NCBI RefSeq assembly: GCF_000711985.1
Contig: NZ_KL544006.1
Location: forward strand, 240,009-304,008
From: Rheinheimera texasensis DSM 17496
GTDB taxonomy: Bacteria; Pseudomonadota; Gammaproteobacteria; Enterobacterales; Alteromonadaceae
DNA length: 64,000 nucleotides
Direction: 5' to 3'
Numbering within the stretch: the first letter of the stretch is position 1; every line of letters starts with the position of its first letter. The position numbers and the translations under genes are program-made. This document shows, one piece after another, positions 18,736 to 27,640 of the stretch. The notes under the pieces were generated by a model. That model worked only from the letters and a program-made list of their open reading frames with translations. It was not told the origin of the DNA and made no database searches.

Positions 18736-19524
18736 ATGGACCATACATTTAACTTCCCGGCGCTCGGATTTATCCAGTCGCCTTATAAACAGAAATTTGC
18801 CATTCCACGCCAGCCAGGCCTTATTCCGGAAGCGCGCGGGGAACTGGTTTTGCATCCGCCTTATGCCGATGATGCGATAGTGCGCGGCATCGAAGCTTTT
18901 TCGCACTTGTGGCTGGTGTTTGTGTTCCACGAAACGGCGGACAAAGGCTGGTCACCCATGGTGCGGCCACCGCGCCTTGGCGGTAATACCAAAAAAGGTG
19001 TGTTTGCTACCCGCGCCACTTTCAGGCCCAATCCGATTGGTTTGTCTGTGGTCAAACTGGAAGGTGTCAGCCGGCGCGGCGAATTACTGGTATTACATTT
19101 ATCCGGCATTGATCTGCTTGATGGTACCCCCGTATTAGACATCAAGCCGTATCTGCCCTATTCAGATTCTTTACCAGATGCGTTGAGCGGTTTTGCTGAT
19201 GCTGCGCCAGAAACTGCGATGACGGTCAGTTTCAGTGAGGCAGCTGTGCAGTTTTGTCAAAAGCAGCGTCAATATCCACACCTGCAGCTGTTTATCGAAA
19301 AAGTGTTGAAACAGGACCCGCGGCCACCATATAAAAAACAGCGCGAAGACTTACAAACTTATGGTATGACTTTGTATCACTACAACATCAAATGGACAGT
19401 CGATGGCAACCACAACCACGTTACCGACATTTTCGTACTCCCTGAACAGCACGTTACTGCTGAGCCTGCTGCTGACACCAGCCCTGGCGCAGACGCTGCC
19501 GCCGTTACCGGAGCCGGTCAGTAA
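18736..19524 (+). CDS. trmO: tRNA (N6-threonylcarbamoyladenosine(37)-N6)-methyltransferase
   Basis: This 262-residue protein of the TsaA/UPF0066 family methylates t6A37 in threonine tRNAs, using AdoMet. The N-terminal TsaA barrel shows IGFIQSPYKQKFAIPRQPG-like sequence, HLWLVFVFHE and the conserved RATFRPNPIGLSVVKLE. The C-terminal domain keeps DPRPPYKKQ and FGMTLY-like YGMTLYHYNIKW. I start at the ATG at 18736 (MDHTFNFPALG); the upstream frame has no homology. Compared with E. coli TrmO (235) it carries an extra C-terminal tail rich in Ala/Glu, read from DNA that also encodes the start of the next gene: the last 122 bases overlap the kelch gene. Confidence 0.93.
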   Translation: MDHTFNFPALGFIQSPYKQKFAIPRQPGLIPEARGELVLHPPYADDAIVRGIEAFSHLWLVFVFHETADKGWSPMVRPPRLGGNTKKGVFATRATFRPNPIGLSVVKLEGVSRRGELLVLHLSGIDLLDGTPVLDIKPYLPYSDSLPDALSGFADAAPETAMTVSFSEAAVQFCQKQRQYPHLQLFIEKVLKQDPRPPYKKQREDLQTYGMTLYHYNIKWTVDGNHNHVTDIFVLPEQHVTAEPAADTSPGADAAAVTGAGQ

Positions 19525-20497
19525 TAATCCGGTTTTAACGACTACTATCCGCGGTAAAACTTATGTTGCCAGTTTCGCCGGGCTTGGCGAAGGCAAAACG
19601 GCTGCCGACGCCCACAGCAAAGCCTGGATGTTGCTAGCCGGCGACAGCAGCTGGCAAAAATTGCCGAATGTACCCAATAGTCTTGGCCACAATAGCCGTC
19701 TCGCGATGACGGCGACTGTGCTGGAACAAAACTTTTATCTGTTTGGTGGTTATTCTGTGGCCCGCGATGGTACAGAAGTCACACAGCCGGACAGCTATCG
19801 TTTTAGTGTGATCAGTAAAAACTACACCAAATTGCCGGATATGCCGGTGGCGGTCGACGACAGTGTCGCCCTTGCTTATCAGAGCCGTTATATCTACCTC
19901 ATCAGCGGCTGGCATAACGACGGCAACATTAACCTGGTGCAGGTATTTGATAACTTCACGCAAAAATGGTCTCAGGCGACACCTTTCCCCGGCACTCCGG
20001 TGTTTGGCCATGCGGGTGCAATTGACGGCAATGTCATGGTGGTCTGTGACGGCGTTGCCACCGCGTTAAATCCAGCGGGCGAGCGCAGCTATGTCGCAAG
20101 CCCGGCCTGTTATCGTGGCGATATCGACAGCAGCAATGCGCGCAAAATCAGCTGGAAAGCTATCCCGCATCCAACCGGCACCGCACGTTACCGTCAGGCC
20201 GCACTGCCGGTTGCTGTCGACGGCGAGCGTTATCTGGCTTTTATTGGTGGCAGCTCCACGCCTTACAATTACAACGGCATCGGTTACAACGGCAAACCAG
20301 CTGAACCGGACAATCAGGTCTGGTTATATCAGCTCGCAACACAAAAATGGCGGCGTGGAAAAACCACTGAAGCGGTCATGGACTTGCGCAATCTTATCGA
20401 AATCGACGGTGAGGTATACAGCCTTGGCGGCATGGGCGCCGGCCAGCAAGTACAATCAGGTTTGAGAAAACAGCAAATCACCCTTCTGCCCGACTAA
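19403..20497 (+). CDS. Periplasmic kelch-repeat protein
   Basis: This 364-residue protein has a hydrophobic leader ([15 protein letters not shown]) that ends in an ALA-type signal peptidase site, so the mature protein is probably periplasmic. The body shows kelch beta-propeller blades, with repeated GGxxxxxG and W-K/S-xx patterns ([40 protein letters not shown]). The organisation resembles the NanM/cyclically permuted mutarotase group, but no sialic acid genes are nearby, so I do not assign epimerase activity. The only in-frame start after the upstream stop at 19367 is the ATG at 19403, inside the 3' end of trmO. The leader lacks basic residues, which is unusual. Confidence 0.8.
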   Translation: MATTTTLPTFSYSLNSTLLLSLLLTPALAQTLPPLPEPVSNNPVLTTTIRGKTYVASFAGLGEGKTAADAHSKAWMLLAGDSSWQKLPNVPNSLGHNSRLAMTATVLEQNFYLFGGYSVARDGTEVTQPDSYRFSVISKNYTKLPDMPVAVDDSVALAYQSRYIYLISGWHNDGNINLVQVFDNFTQKWSQATPFPGTPVFGHAGAIDGNVMVVCDGVATALNPAGERSYVASPACYRGDIDSSNARKISWKAIPHPTGTARYRQAALPVAVDGERYLAFIGGSSTPYNYNGIGYNGKPAEPDNQVWLYQLATQKWRRGKTTEAVMDLRNLIEIDGEVYSLGGMGAGQQVQSGLRKQQITLLPD

Positions 20498-20549
20498 ACC
20501 CCTTGTTAGAATAGGGCCAAATTATTTGTATTTCAGAGTGAACTCAGCA

Positions 20550-22274
20550 ATGCGCACCAGTCAGTACCTGTTATCCACCTTAAAAGAAACGCCGGCCGAT
20601 GCCGAAATTATCAGCCATCAGTTGATGCTGCGTGCCGGCATGATCCGCCGTGAAGCGTCCGGCATGTACACCTGGCTGCCGAACGGCATCCGGGTGCTGC
20701 GCAAAGTTGAAGCTATTGTCCGTGAAGAAATGAACAAAGCCGGCGCTATTGAGGTGCTGATGCCGATGGTGCAACCGGCTGAACTCTGGCAGGAATCCGG
20801 CCGCTGGGAAAAAATGGACGCAGAATTACTGCGTTTTAAAGACCGCCACCAGCGTGACTTTGTTCTGGGCCCAACCCATGAAGAAGTCATCACTGACCTG
20901 GTGCGCAAAGAAGTCAGCAGCTACAAACAGCTGCCACTGAATTTGTACCAAATCCAGACCAAATTCCGCGACGAACGCCGGCCACGTTTTGGTGTGATGC
21001 GCGCGCGTGAATTCCTGATGAAAGATGCCTACTCTTTCCACCTGAGTCAGGAATGTCTGGAAAAAACCTATCAGGCGATGTATCAGGCCTACAGCAATAT
21101 CTTTACCCGTTTAGGCCTTGAGTTCCGCCCGGTCTTGGCAGACACCGGCGCCATCGGTGGCGCTGTCTCCCACGAATTCCACGTCCTGGCCTCATCAGGT
21201 GAAGATGCCATCGTGTTTTCTGATGCCAGCGATTATGCGGCCAACATCGAAAAAGCCGAAGCACTGGCCCCGACCACGCCACGGCCTCCAGCGACAGCGC
21301 CTGTCACAGAAATCGCCACACCAAATGCCGGCACTATCGCTGAAGTTGCCGCATTGTTGGCCGTTGACGCCAGCCAAATCATCAAAACATTATTGGTGTA
21401 CGGCGAGCGCACAGATGAAAAAGGCCCGCAGCCGCTGGTCGCACTGTTATTACGCGGTGACCATGACCTGAACGAAATCAAAGCGGAGAAACTGGCCGGC
21501 ATCCAAAGCCCGCTGACCTTTGCCTCTGAAGCCGACATCCGTGCCGTCACCGGCGCCTCAGCCGGCTCACTGGGCCCGGTTGGTTTATCTATTCGTATCG
21601 TTGCTGATCGCAGTGCCGCTGTGCTGGCAAACTTTGTTTGTGGCGCCAATAAAGATGGTTATCACTTAACCGGCGTCAACTTCGACCGCGACATCGCAGC
21701 TTATGAAGTCGCTGACCTGCGTAATGTGGTCGAAGGTGACCCAAGCCCTTGTGGCAAAGGTCACTTAGTGATTAAACGTGGTATTGAAGTGGGTCATATC
21801 TTCCAGCTCGGCGACCGTTACGCCGCAGCGATGAAAGCCGGCGTGTTGAATGAAGAAGGCAAACATCAGATCATGACGATGGGCTGTTATGGCGTCGGCG
21901 TGTCCCGTATTGTGGCGGCGGCGATTGAACAGAACCATGACCAATACGGCATCATCTGGCCTGCCGCTATCGCACCATTCCAGGTCGCTTTAGTGCCGAT
22001 GAATATGCATAAATCTGTGCGCATTCAGGACACCGCCGAAGCGCTCTACCAGGCGCTGACCGCGGCCGGTGTAGAAGTGTTATTCGACGACCGTAAAGAG
22101 CGGCCGGGTGTGATGTTCGCTGATATGGAGCTGCTTGGTGTGCCGCACCATATCGTCATTGGCGAGCGCAATCTGGATGAGCGTCAGGTCGAGTACAAAA
22201 ACCGTCGCAGCGGCGAAAAATCGCTGTTGTCGATTGATGACGTGGTGGCAGAGATTTTGGCCAAACTCGCTTAA
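20550..22274 (+). CDS. proS: Prolyl-tRNA synthetase (bacterial type, with editing domain)
   Basis: This 574-residue class II aminoacyl-tRNA synthetase is almost the length of E. coli ProS (572). Motif 1 and 2 segments are visible ([50 protein letters not shown]), and motif 3 lies in the [17 protein letters not shown] region. Between motifs 2 and 3 (about residues 225-400) lies the YbaK-like INS editing domain, which hydrolyses Ala-tRNA(Pro). The C-terminal anticodon-binding domain ends with [12 protein letters not shown] start at the ATG at 20550 (MRTSQYLL); the open frame extends 8 codons upstream. It is followed by a terminator and is monocistronic. Confidence 0.98.
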   Translation: MRTSQYLLSTLKETPADAEIISHQLMLRAGMIRREASGMYTWLPNGIRVLRKVEAIVREEMNKAGAIEVLMPMVQPAELWQESGRWEKMDAELLRFKDRHQRDFVLGPTHEEVITDLVRKEVSSYKQLPLNLYQIQTKFRDERRPRFGVMRAREFLMKDAYSFHLSQECLEKTYQAMYQAYSNIFTRLGLEFRPVLADTGAIGGAVSHEFHVLASSGEDAIVFSDASDYAANIEKAEALAPTTPRPPATAPVTEIATPNAGTIAEVAALLAVDASQIIKTLLVYGERTDEKGPQPLVALLLRGDHDLNEIKAEKLAGIQSPLTFASEADIRAVTGASAGSLGPVGLSIRIVADRSAAVLANFVCGANKDGYHLTGVNFDRDIAAYEVADLRNVVEGDPSPCGKGHLVIKRGIEVGHIFQLGDRYAAAMKAGVLNEEGKHQIMTMGCYGVGVSRIVAAAIEQNHDQYGIIWPAAIAPFQVALVPMNMHKSVRIQDTAEALYQALTAAGVEVLFDDRKERPGVMFADMELLGVPHHIVIGERNLDERQVEYKNRRSGEKSLLSIDDVVAEILAKLA

Positions 22275-22292
22275 TCTGGGGCTGCATCATCC

Positions 22293-22320
22293 AAAGGCCG
22301 GCGTACCGGCCTTTGTTATT
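22293..22320 (+). terminator. proS terminator
   Basis: AAAGGCCGG and CCGGCCTTT pair around a CGTA loop, followed by GTTATTT, 19 bases after the proS stop. Confidence 0.85.
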
Positions 22321-22414
22321 TCCGGCGACGCGGTTTTTGGCGGGCTTGATTCTGGCTAATCTGCGGCAGCCGCTACCGCGTATAACCGGTAAATTGAATG
22401 AATAAAGGTATGTT

Positions 22415-22711
22415 ATGTTCTGGAACAGTCGTGCTTTACCTGAACTGCAGCAACTGAATTTTCGCGACCGGATGGCGGTTTTACGCCGGGCCTCTGATCA
22501 GCTGCCGACGCCGCAGAAGCTTATCCTCAATGTCTGGAAGCTTTGTGTGTTAATCCCACCCTTTATGCTGATCGCCCGTGCTGACAACATCTGGCAAGGC
22601 ATTGGTTTTGCGGTGGCGCTGGTGCTGCTGTATCCGCTGCTGACCAGACCAGTCACTTTTGCATTAGTCCGCCCATTGTTGACACAGGCGCGGCGGCAGC
22701 TGCAGTTATAG
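22415..22711 (+). CDS. Small inner-membrane protein of unknown function
   Basis: This 98-residue protein has a polar N-terminus (LPELQQLNFRDRMAVLRRASDQLP), two closely spaced hydrophobic helices (about residues 40-56 and 61-80, LCVLIPPFMLIARA and GFAVALVLLYPLL), and a basic C-terminus. The ATG at 22415 is preceded by AAAGGT. I recognise the general pattern of a conserved small Alteromonadales membrane protein, possibly the DUF6170 group, but cannot be certain. It stands between the proS terminator and a terminator shared with the convergent peptide transporter gene. No function is proposed. Confidence 0.65.
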   Translation: MFWNSRALPELQQLNFRDRMAVLRRASDQLPTPQKLILNVWKLCVLIPPFMLIARADNIWQGIGFAVALVLLYPLLTRPVTFALVRPLLTQARRQLQL

Positions 22712-22731
22712 TCACTACAGACGTCAGTCAT

Positions 22732-22760
22732 AAAAAAAGCGCCAACCGGCGCTTTTTTAT
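22732..22760. terminator. Bidirectional terminator between the small membrane gene and the POT transporter
   Basis: AAAAAAGCGCC and GGCGCTTTTTT pair around an AACC loop between convergent genes. Confidence 0.9.
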
Positions 22761-22774
22761 TTGACGCAGCAGCG

Positions 22775-24271
22775 TTATTTCACGCCATGCATCAGTTTAT
22801 TAATCAACGGCGAAATCACCAGCAGCACAATACCGGCACCTAACAGCAGATAGAAGCTGAAGCTAAAGCCCGCTAATGCAGATTGCACTGTCATGCCGGT
22901 TTCACCGGAAATTTCACCAGCCAGCAGGCCTGACAAGTTATTACCAGTTGCTACTGATAAGAACCAGGCACCCATCGCGAGGCCGACATAACGTACTGGG
23001 GCCAGCTTGGTGACCATAGACAGGCCGATCGGTGACAAACACAGCTCACCAATTGACTGCAGCACATAACATAGTACCAGCGGCCATAATGGGATCAGAC
23101 CATTGCCATCAACCAGTTGCGTCAAGGCGTACATCAGCACTAAAAAGCCTAAGGCGTTGCCAAGTAAACCCAGACCAAACTTAAACGGAATAGTCGGTTC
23201 CATTTTGCGTTTACTGGTGAAATACCAGACCGCACTGACGATAGGGGCAAACACAATAATCGCCAGCGAGTTTACTGACTGGAACCAACCGGTTGGGAAG
23301 ATAAAACTGGCATCACCGAATACATCGCGATTCACCAGATTCTGGGCGAGGAAAGTAAAGGAACTACCAGCCTGTTCAAAGAACATCCAGAAGGTTACGT
23401 TAAAACCGAATAACAGCAGCAAGGCACAAACACGATGCATCTGCACTGTGCCGTTTTGTTTGCCTTCCACCAGCAGCATCAGCGCAACAATGATAAACAA
23501 CACGCCGAGGACCCAGGCTAAGGTTTGCGCACCCATGCCGGCCATCAGGAAATAGACTGTCGGTATTGCCACAACAATACCCGCAATAACGTAAGCCAGC
23601 ATTTTACCGGCCGGTTTATCTTCCGGCACCACGCCAATGCCTTTTAACTGGGCACGGCCGATATAAAACCAGATGGTGCTTAACAACATACCCACACCGG
23701 CAGCGCCAAACACTGCTTTGTAGTTCTGATGTTGTGGCGTGCCAAAAATTTCACTGGCTAACCAGCCGGTGATTAACGGCGACAACATACCACCAAGGTT
23801 AATCCCCATATAAAAAATGGTGAAACCACGGTCGCGGCGGTCATCACCTTGTTCGTACAGCTGACCAACCAGCGACGAGATATTCGGCTTAAACAGACCA
23901 TTACCAACCACAATCACTGCAAGGCCCAGCAAGAACAGCTCAAGGCTTGGGATCATGATCATAAAGAGACCAATCGACATCACCACAGCGCCAAGTAATA
24001 TCGAGCGCTGATAACCAATCACCCGGTCAGCGACATAACCACCGAAAATCGCAGTGGCATATACCAGCGCCAGATAGGCACCGTAATAACGGCTGGCGTC
24101 AGCTTCACCAGCGGCATTGCCTTCATAAAACTGCGCAACGATATACAGCGTTAACGCCCAACGGATGCCGTAAAAGGCAAAACGCTCCCAAAATTCTGCC
24201 ATGAATAACATCCACAGCGGTTTGGGGTGGCCCCACAACGTATCAAATTGTTTAGCTGCTACCTGGTTCAT
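22775..24271 (-). CDS. Proton-dependent oligopeptide transporter, POT/PTR2 family
   Basis: This 498-residue inner-membrane protein of 12-14 helices takes up di- and tripeptides with protons. The ExxERFxYYG-type motif appears as EFWERFAFYGIR (about residues 22-33), and the PTR2 signature as FTIFYMGINLGGMLSPLITGW. The GGYVADRVIGYQRSILLG loop also fits. I start at the ATG at 24271 because GGAG stands 6 bases upstream; the frame is open back to a GTG at 24298. A separate small ORF with a good ribosome site (24339 to 24268) ends in an ATGA overlap with this start, so the N-terminus may be affected by a frameshift or leader. Confidence 0.92.
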   Translation of the reverse strand: MNQVAAKQFDTLWGHPKPLWMLFMAEFWERFAFYGIRWALTLYIVAQFYEGNAAGEADASRYYGAYLALVYATAIFGGYVADRVIGYQRSILLGAVVMSIGLFMIMIPSLELFLLGLAVIVVGNGLFKPNISSLVGQLYEQGDDRRDRGFTIFYMGINLGGMLSPLITGWLASEIFGTPQHQNYKAVFGAAGVGMLLSTIWFYIGRAQLKGIGVVPEDKPAGKMLAYVIAGIVVAIPTVYFLMAGMGAQTLAWVLGVLFIIVALMLLVEGKQNGTVQMHRVCALLLLFGFNVTFWMFFEQAGSSFTFLAQNLVNRDVFGDASFIFPTGWFQSVNSLAIIVFAPIVSAVWYFTSKRKMEPTIPFKFGLGLLGNALGFLVLMYALTQLVDGNGLIPLWPLVLCYVLQSIGELCLSPIGLSMVTKLAPVRYVGLAMGAWFLSVATGNNLSGLLAGEISGETGMTVQSALAGFSFSFYLLLGAGIVLLVISPLINKLMHGVK

Positions 24272-24339
24272 CGGCAGCTCCGGTTCATCTTGCAGCACAG
24301 CAGCGCAGGCTGTGGCTGAGTCACAGGGGTTTGGGTCAT
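24268..24339 (-). CDS. Small upstream ORF (or shifted N-terminus) of the peptide transporter
   Basis: On the minus strand an ATG at 24339 follows the near-consensus ribosome site AGGAAACC. It opens 23 codons beginning MTQTPVTQPQPALL and ending in a TGA whose bases overlap the transporter ATG (ATGA). Either this is a translated leader coupled to the transporter, or a one- or two-base shift in the CTGCTGTGCTG region has split the natural N-terminus of the transporter. I cannot tell which from one sequence. Confidence 0.4.
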   Translation of the reverse strand: MTQTPVTQPQPALLCCKMNRSCR

Positions 24340-24422
24340 GGTGGTTTCCTGTTTCTAATAATTATAAGACGCGGGTGTTTCTGATTTTTGCCAGCCGTTT
24401 ATACCGCAGCTGAGCAGAAATG

Positions 24423-24452
24423 AAAAGCCGGGCTGCACTGGTCAGCCCGGCG
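24423..24452 (-). terminator. mlaA terminator
   Basis: A GCCGGGCTG/CAGCCCGGC stem with a 7-base loop is followed on the minus strand by TTTTCATTT, just after the mlaA stop at 24467. Confidence 0.8.
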
Positions 24453-24466
24453 TTTGCGGCAACCGG

Positions 24467-25207
24467 CTATTCGATAAAGGCTTCTAACGCCTCTTCATCG
24501 ACTTCAGCCTGCGGTGGATTGCCGTCATATTGTTTGTAATCCTGACGCTGGAAATAAGCATCACGAACAAACAGATAAGGGTCGAGCGAATCGTTTAACA
24601 GTTTTTCCTGCGCCATCAGCTGTTCGCGGCCATCGAGCGCACTGATGACAAAACGGCCAATCGACAACGGCGTGTTTAACAGTGCCAACGGGAAATACAG
24701 GTTATCAACCACCCGGCCTGTGGCGTCGCGCACTGTGGTTGGGCCCATGCCTGGCACCATCACGTAAGGGCCGTGACCAACACCCCAAACGCCCAGCGTC
24801 TGGCTGAAATCTTCGTTTTGCAGCGGTAATTCAAAGTGAGACGCCACATCAAAGAACCCCAGCACGCCGACGGTACTGTTCACCAGGAAACGGCCAGCAG
24901 AAATGGCTGAGCTTTTTGGTTTACCTTGCAGCACGGCATTGATAAAACTGGCCGGTTCATCGAGGTTTTGCACCATATTGGCCAAACCAGTGCGTACTGG
25001 CTTTGGCGTCACTGTCATGTAACCAACTGTGGCCGGACGCAGCAGATAAGGGTCGAGGTATTCGTAGTTCAGCGTCCAGGTTTTGCGGTTGACCGACTCC
25101 AGCGGATCACGCGGGTCATTGGATGCCGTATTGGCCGATTCTGGTTTGCTGGCACAACCTGCCAGTAACAGCGTCAGCAGCAGCGCTGCAGTTTTGATGA
25201 AATGCAT
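24467..25207 (-). CDS. mlaA: MlaA-type outer-membrane lipoprotein (VacJ)
   Basis: This 246-residue lipoprotein has a lipobox LLAGC (C18). MlaA sits in the outer membrane and removes misplaced phospholipids from the outer leaflet, passing them to MlaC and the MlaFEDB complex. Family segments are DPLESVNRKTWTLNYEYLDPYLLRP, NLDEPASFINAVLQGKP, RFLVNSTVGVLGFFDVA and the glycine-rich GVWGVGHGPYVMVPGMGPTTVRD. Length matches E. coli MlaA (251). The acidic C-terminus (EVDEEALEAFIE) is typical. The other mla genes are not in this window. It lies downstream of ccmI but has its own terminator, and a -10-like TATAAT lies upstream. Confidence 0.96.
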   Translation of the reverse strand: MHFIKTAALLLTLLLAGCASKPESANTASNDPRDPLESVNRKTWTLNYEYLDPYLLRPATVGYMTVTPKPVRTGLANMVQNLDEPASFINAVLQGKPKSSAISAGRFLVNSTVGVLGFFDVASHFELPLQNEDFSQTLGVWGVGHGPYVMVPGMGPTTVRDATGRVVDNLYFPLALLNTPLSIGRFVISALDGREQLMAQEKLLNDSLDPYLFVRDAYFQRQDYKQYDGNPPQAEVDEEALEAFIE

Positions 25208-25227
25208 GTTGCGTCCTGTTGCAATAA

Positions 25228-25257
25228 GAAAAAAGGCGCGGGATTATACCCTGCGCC
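25228..25257 (-). terminator. ccm operon terminator with an embedded TATAAT
   Basis: On the minus strand, GGCGCAGGG and CCCGCGCC (one bulge) pair and are followed by six T. The loop reads TATAAT, a perfect -10 hexamer, about 36 bases before the mlaA ATG. The element could end the ccm transcript and start mlaA. No good -35 is visible. Confidence 0.65.
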
Positions 25258-25335
25258 GCGGTCGTGGATCACTGCTCACTGCAGTTTTTACACGATTTTG
25301 CCGTATTTTCACTCAGTTATTCATGCTCGCGGTGG

Positions 25336-26562
25336 TCAGAAACTTAAATCCACCTGCTGCGGCGTTGCCGACAAGCTTAATTCTGCCGATTTTAGCTGCA
25401 GATCAGTCGGATCCGGCGTGGCTGAACCGCTGCGGCTGATACGAGCCCCCACTGTGACGCTTTTCACTGCCGATAAGTTCCAGCCGCTTTGCATGCTGTG
25501 GCTGTTATCGAGTTGAATTTGCATTGTGCCGGCTTTCAACGTCAATTTTTGCACAGCAACCGGCAACGACATGCCTTCAGTGGCGCGAGCAAACACAAAC
25601 AAAGTCGCACCGGCATTGGCATCAGCGACTGCTTGCGGGATGGTCAAAGTCACATTTAACACAGGACCGTCCGGTGTTTCACCGTTTTGCTGCGAAGCTT
25701 GTTGCTGAGACACTTGAGGTTGAAGCTCCAGCTGCGCCAGCTGCTGTTGCACCTGTGCATAACGCGGGTCGTCTTTAGGCAGTTGTGCCAGTAACACTTC
25801 CCAGGCGGCGCGGGCTTCTTTGGTATCGCCACGTTGCTGAGCTATTAACGCCAACATCGACAGCGCGTCGATATTGCCGGCATCTTTACTCAGCACCACA
25901 CCTAAACTTTGCGCGGCCTTTTTGACATTCTCTTCTGAGCCTTCGACTAATAAAGCCTGCGCGTAACTAATGAGTAAGTTGGTGCGTTCAGGCGTCAGGC
26001 TGAGCGCCTTTTCAAAAGCTTCAATAGATTCCGGCACTTGCCCCTGACTAAACCAGATACGACCTAACACAAACCAGGCCACGGCATCATCGCCGGTGTC
26101 GGCGAGCTTGGTGCGCAGCGCCAGCGCAAATTGCGCCAGCTCTTTATCGTTCAGCGCTTCGCCTTTGCCCAGCAATGCCCGTTCACCAAAGCTGGCCAGA
26201 TTGTCTTGCGCCTGCTGCCAGTGTTGTAACTCACGATATTGGCCGGTCAGGACATAGGCAGCTGAGGTCAGGACCACCAACAGACCAAAAGCCAGCCAGC
26301 CACTGCGAGTTGAGTGGCCCTGCAGTTGCTGAGCATCCGGCAATGGCGCCAGAAACTGACTTTTAAGTTCCGCGGCTGCGATGGCAAAATCCTGTTCGGA
26401 CAGTTCACCGAGCTCGCGGGCATCGGTGAGCAGCGCCAGCTTTTCGGCAAACAAACTTTTCCGGTCCAATTGCTGGCCGGCTTTCATCTGCCGTGGCCAA
26501 CATAACATCAACGCAGATACTGCCAGCAACAGGGCTGCCACAATCGCTAAATTCATCAACAT
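25336..26562 (-). CDS. ccmI: Cytochrome c maturation protein CcmI
   Basis: This 408-residue inner-membrane protein binds apocytochrome c and delivers it to the CcmFH haem lyase. Two N-terminal membrane segments (residues 3-22 and about 93-110, WLAFGLLVVLTSAAYVL) flank a cytoplasmic loop with a leucine-zipper-like pattern. A periplasmic TPR region follows (about 165-280: AWFVLGRIWFSQGQVPESIEAFEKAL and similar). The C-terminal third is a beta-rich domain (GPVLNVTLTIPQAVADANAGATLFVFAR). This is the long gammaproteobacterial form. It is last in the ccm operon, 6 bases after ccmH. The start may be the first or third codon (both ATG). Confidence 0.94.
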   Translation of the reverse strand: MLMNLAIVAALLLAVSALMLCWPRQMKAGQQLDRKSLFAEKLALLTDARELGELSEQDFAIAAAELKSQFLAPLPDAQQLQGHSTRSGWLAFGLLVVLTSAAYVLTGQYRELQHWQQAQDNLASFGERALLGKGEALNDKELAQFALALRTKLADTGDDAVAWFVLGRIWFSQGQVPESIEAFEKALSLTPERTNLLISYAQALLVEGSEENVKKAAQSLGVVLSKDAGNIDALSMLALIAQQRGDTKEARAAWEVLLAQLPKDDPRYAQVQQQLAQLELQPQVSQQQASQQNGETPDGPVLNVTLTIPQAVADANAGATLFVFARATEGMSLPVAVQKLTLKAGTMQIQLDNSHSMQSGWNLSAVKSVTVGARISRSGSATPDPTDLQLKSAELSLSATPQQVDLSF

Positions 26563-26568
26563 GGCCTG

Positions 26569-27066
26569 TTACTCCTTCGGCTGCTGCCGGTTGGCAGCGG
26601 TCGCTTCGTCAATCATTGCTTGTAACTGTGCGTCTAAGTCACTGTGATCAGGCTGTTCATCGGCATGACCAACAACAGCGGTTTGACTGCTGTCACTGCG
26701 GCGAAACACTGTCCAGCCCAGTGCCAACACCGCCAGCAGTGGCAACAGCCACAACCAGATAGTACTCAGCTGCACTGGCGGCTGATAATGCACAAAATCG
26801 CCGTAGCGCTGTTTCATGTAGTCGATCACTTCGTCGTGACTTTGGCCCTGACGTACCAGCTCCAGCGTTTTATTGCGCATATCCACCGCAACCACCGCGT
26901 TAGAGTCAGCGATATTCTGGTTCTGACATTTTGGGCAACGCAGCTCAGCGGTCAGCTGGCGATAGAGCTGTTGTTGTTCTGCAGATTCGAACTGCAGCAA
27001 ATCTTCGGTCGCACTGGCTGGCAACGCCAACAGCAGCACTGACAATAGCAATCCATTAAGGCGCAT
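26569..27066 (-). CDS. ccmH: Cytochrome c maturation protein CcmH
   Basis: This 165-residue protein has a signal peptide (cleaved after about residue 19, PASA) and the thiol motif LRCPKCQNQ with C44 and C47, which reduces the apocytochrome CXXCH cysteines before haem attachment. A single C-terminal membrane helix (TIWLWLLPLLAVLALGWTVF) anchors it to the inner membrane. It is shorter than E. coli CcmH (350) because the TPR part is encoded separately as ccmI, as in Pseudomonas. The start at 27066 (MRLNGLLLS) overlaps ccmG by 11 bases; the open frame extends further upstream without homology. Confidence 0.96.
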   Translation of the reverse strand: MRLNGLLLSVLLLALPASATEDLLQFESAEQQQLYRQLTAELRCPKCQNQNIADSNAVVAVDMRNKTLELVRQGQSHDEVIDYMKQRYGDFVHYQPPVQLSTIWLWLLPLLAVLALGWTVFRRSDSSQTAVVGHADEQPDHSDLDAQLQAMIDEATAANRQQPKE

Positions 27067-27640
27067 CGCTGCCTCCTTGCTGTAACTGCTGATACAGCTG
27101 CTGAATTTTTGGCCAGTTCTGCGGATTAATATCGCCGACATGGTGATGGCGGATCACGCCATTACGGTCGATTAAAAAAGTTTCAGGCGCGCCGGTCACG
27201 CCTAAATCAAAAATCAGCGAGCGCTTTTCATCGACGATATTCAGCAGATACGGGTCGCCTTGCTCAGCCAGTTTATCCTGCACATCCAGACGTAATGTGT
27301 TGATATCAAAAGTATCGCCAAAAGCGGCATCGACTGGCTGCACATAATACAACCCGACGATTCTGACGCCTTGCTGGCGCAATTCAGTTAAAAAACCAAG
27401 CTCTGCATTACAGGTCGGGCACCATAAGCCCCAGACGTTTAGCAGCGTGACTTCGCCTTTTAAATCGGCAGCCGTGACTAATCGCGTCGGTTGCTGCAGG
27501 TCCGGTAAACTAAAAGCCGGCAGCGGTTTTTCAATCAGCGCCGAGCCATGGTCGCGCGGATCAGAAAAAAGCCCGCTGAGTAAAAACAACGACAGCGCTA
27601 AAAAAGCCGCTAAAGGCACATAAAACAAGGCTTTACGCAT
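27056..27640 (-). CDS. dsbE: Thiol:disulfide oxidoreductase CcmG/DsbE
   Basis: This 194-residue membrane-anchored thioredoxin-fold protein keeps apocytochrome c or CcmH cysteines reduced in the periplasm. Residues 1-25 form the membrane anchor. The active site is NVWGLWCPTC, with C74 and C77. The cis-proline segment is GVTGAPETFLIDRNGVI. Length is close to E. coli CcmG (185). The start is the ATG at 27640 (MRKALFYV), which overlaps ccmF by 8 bases; the end overlaps ccmH by 11 bases. Position five in order before ccmH is standard for the System I operon. Confidence 0.96.
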   Translation of the reverse strand: MRKALFYVPLAAFLALSLFLLSGLFSDPRDHGSALIEKPLPAFSLPDLQQPTRLVTAADLKGEVTLLNVWGLWCPTCNAELGFLTELRQQGVRIVGLYYVQPVDAAFGDTFDINTLRLDVQDKLAEQGDPYLLNIVDEKRSLIFDLGVTGAPETFLIDRNGVIRHHHVGDINPQNWPKIQQLYQQLQQGGSDAP

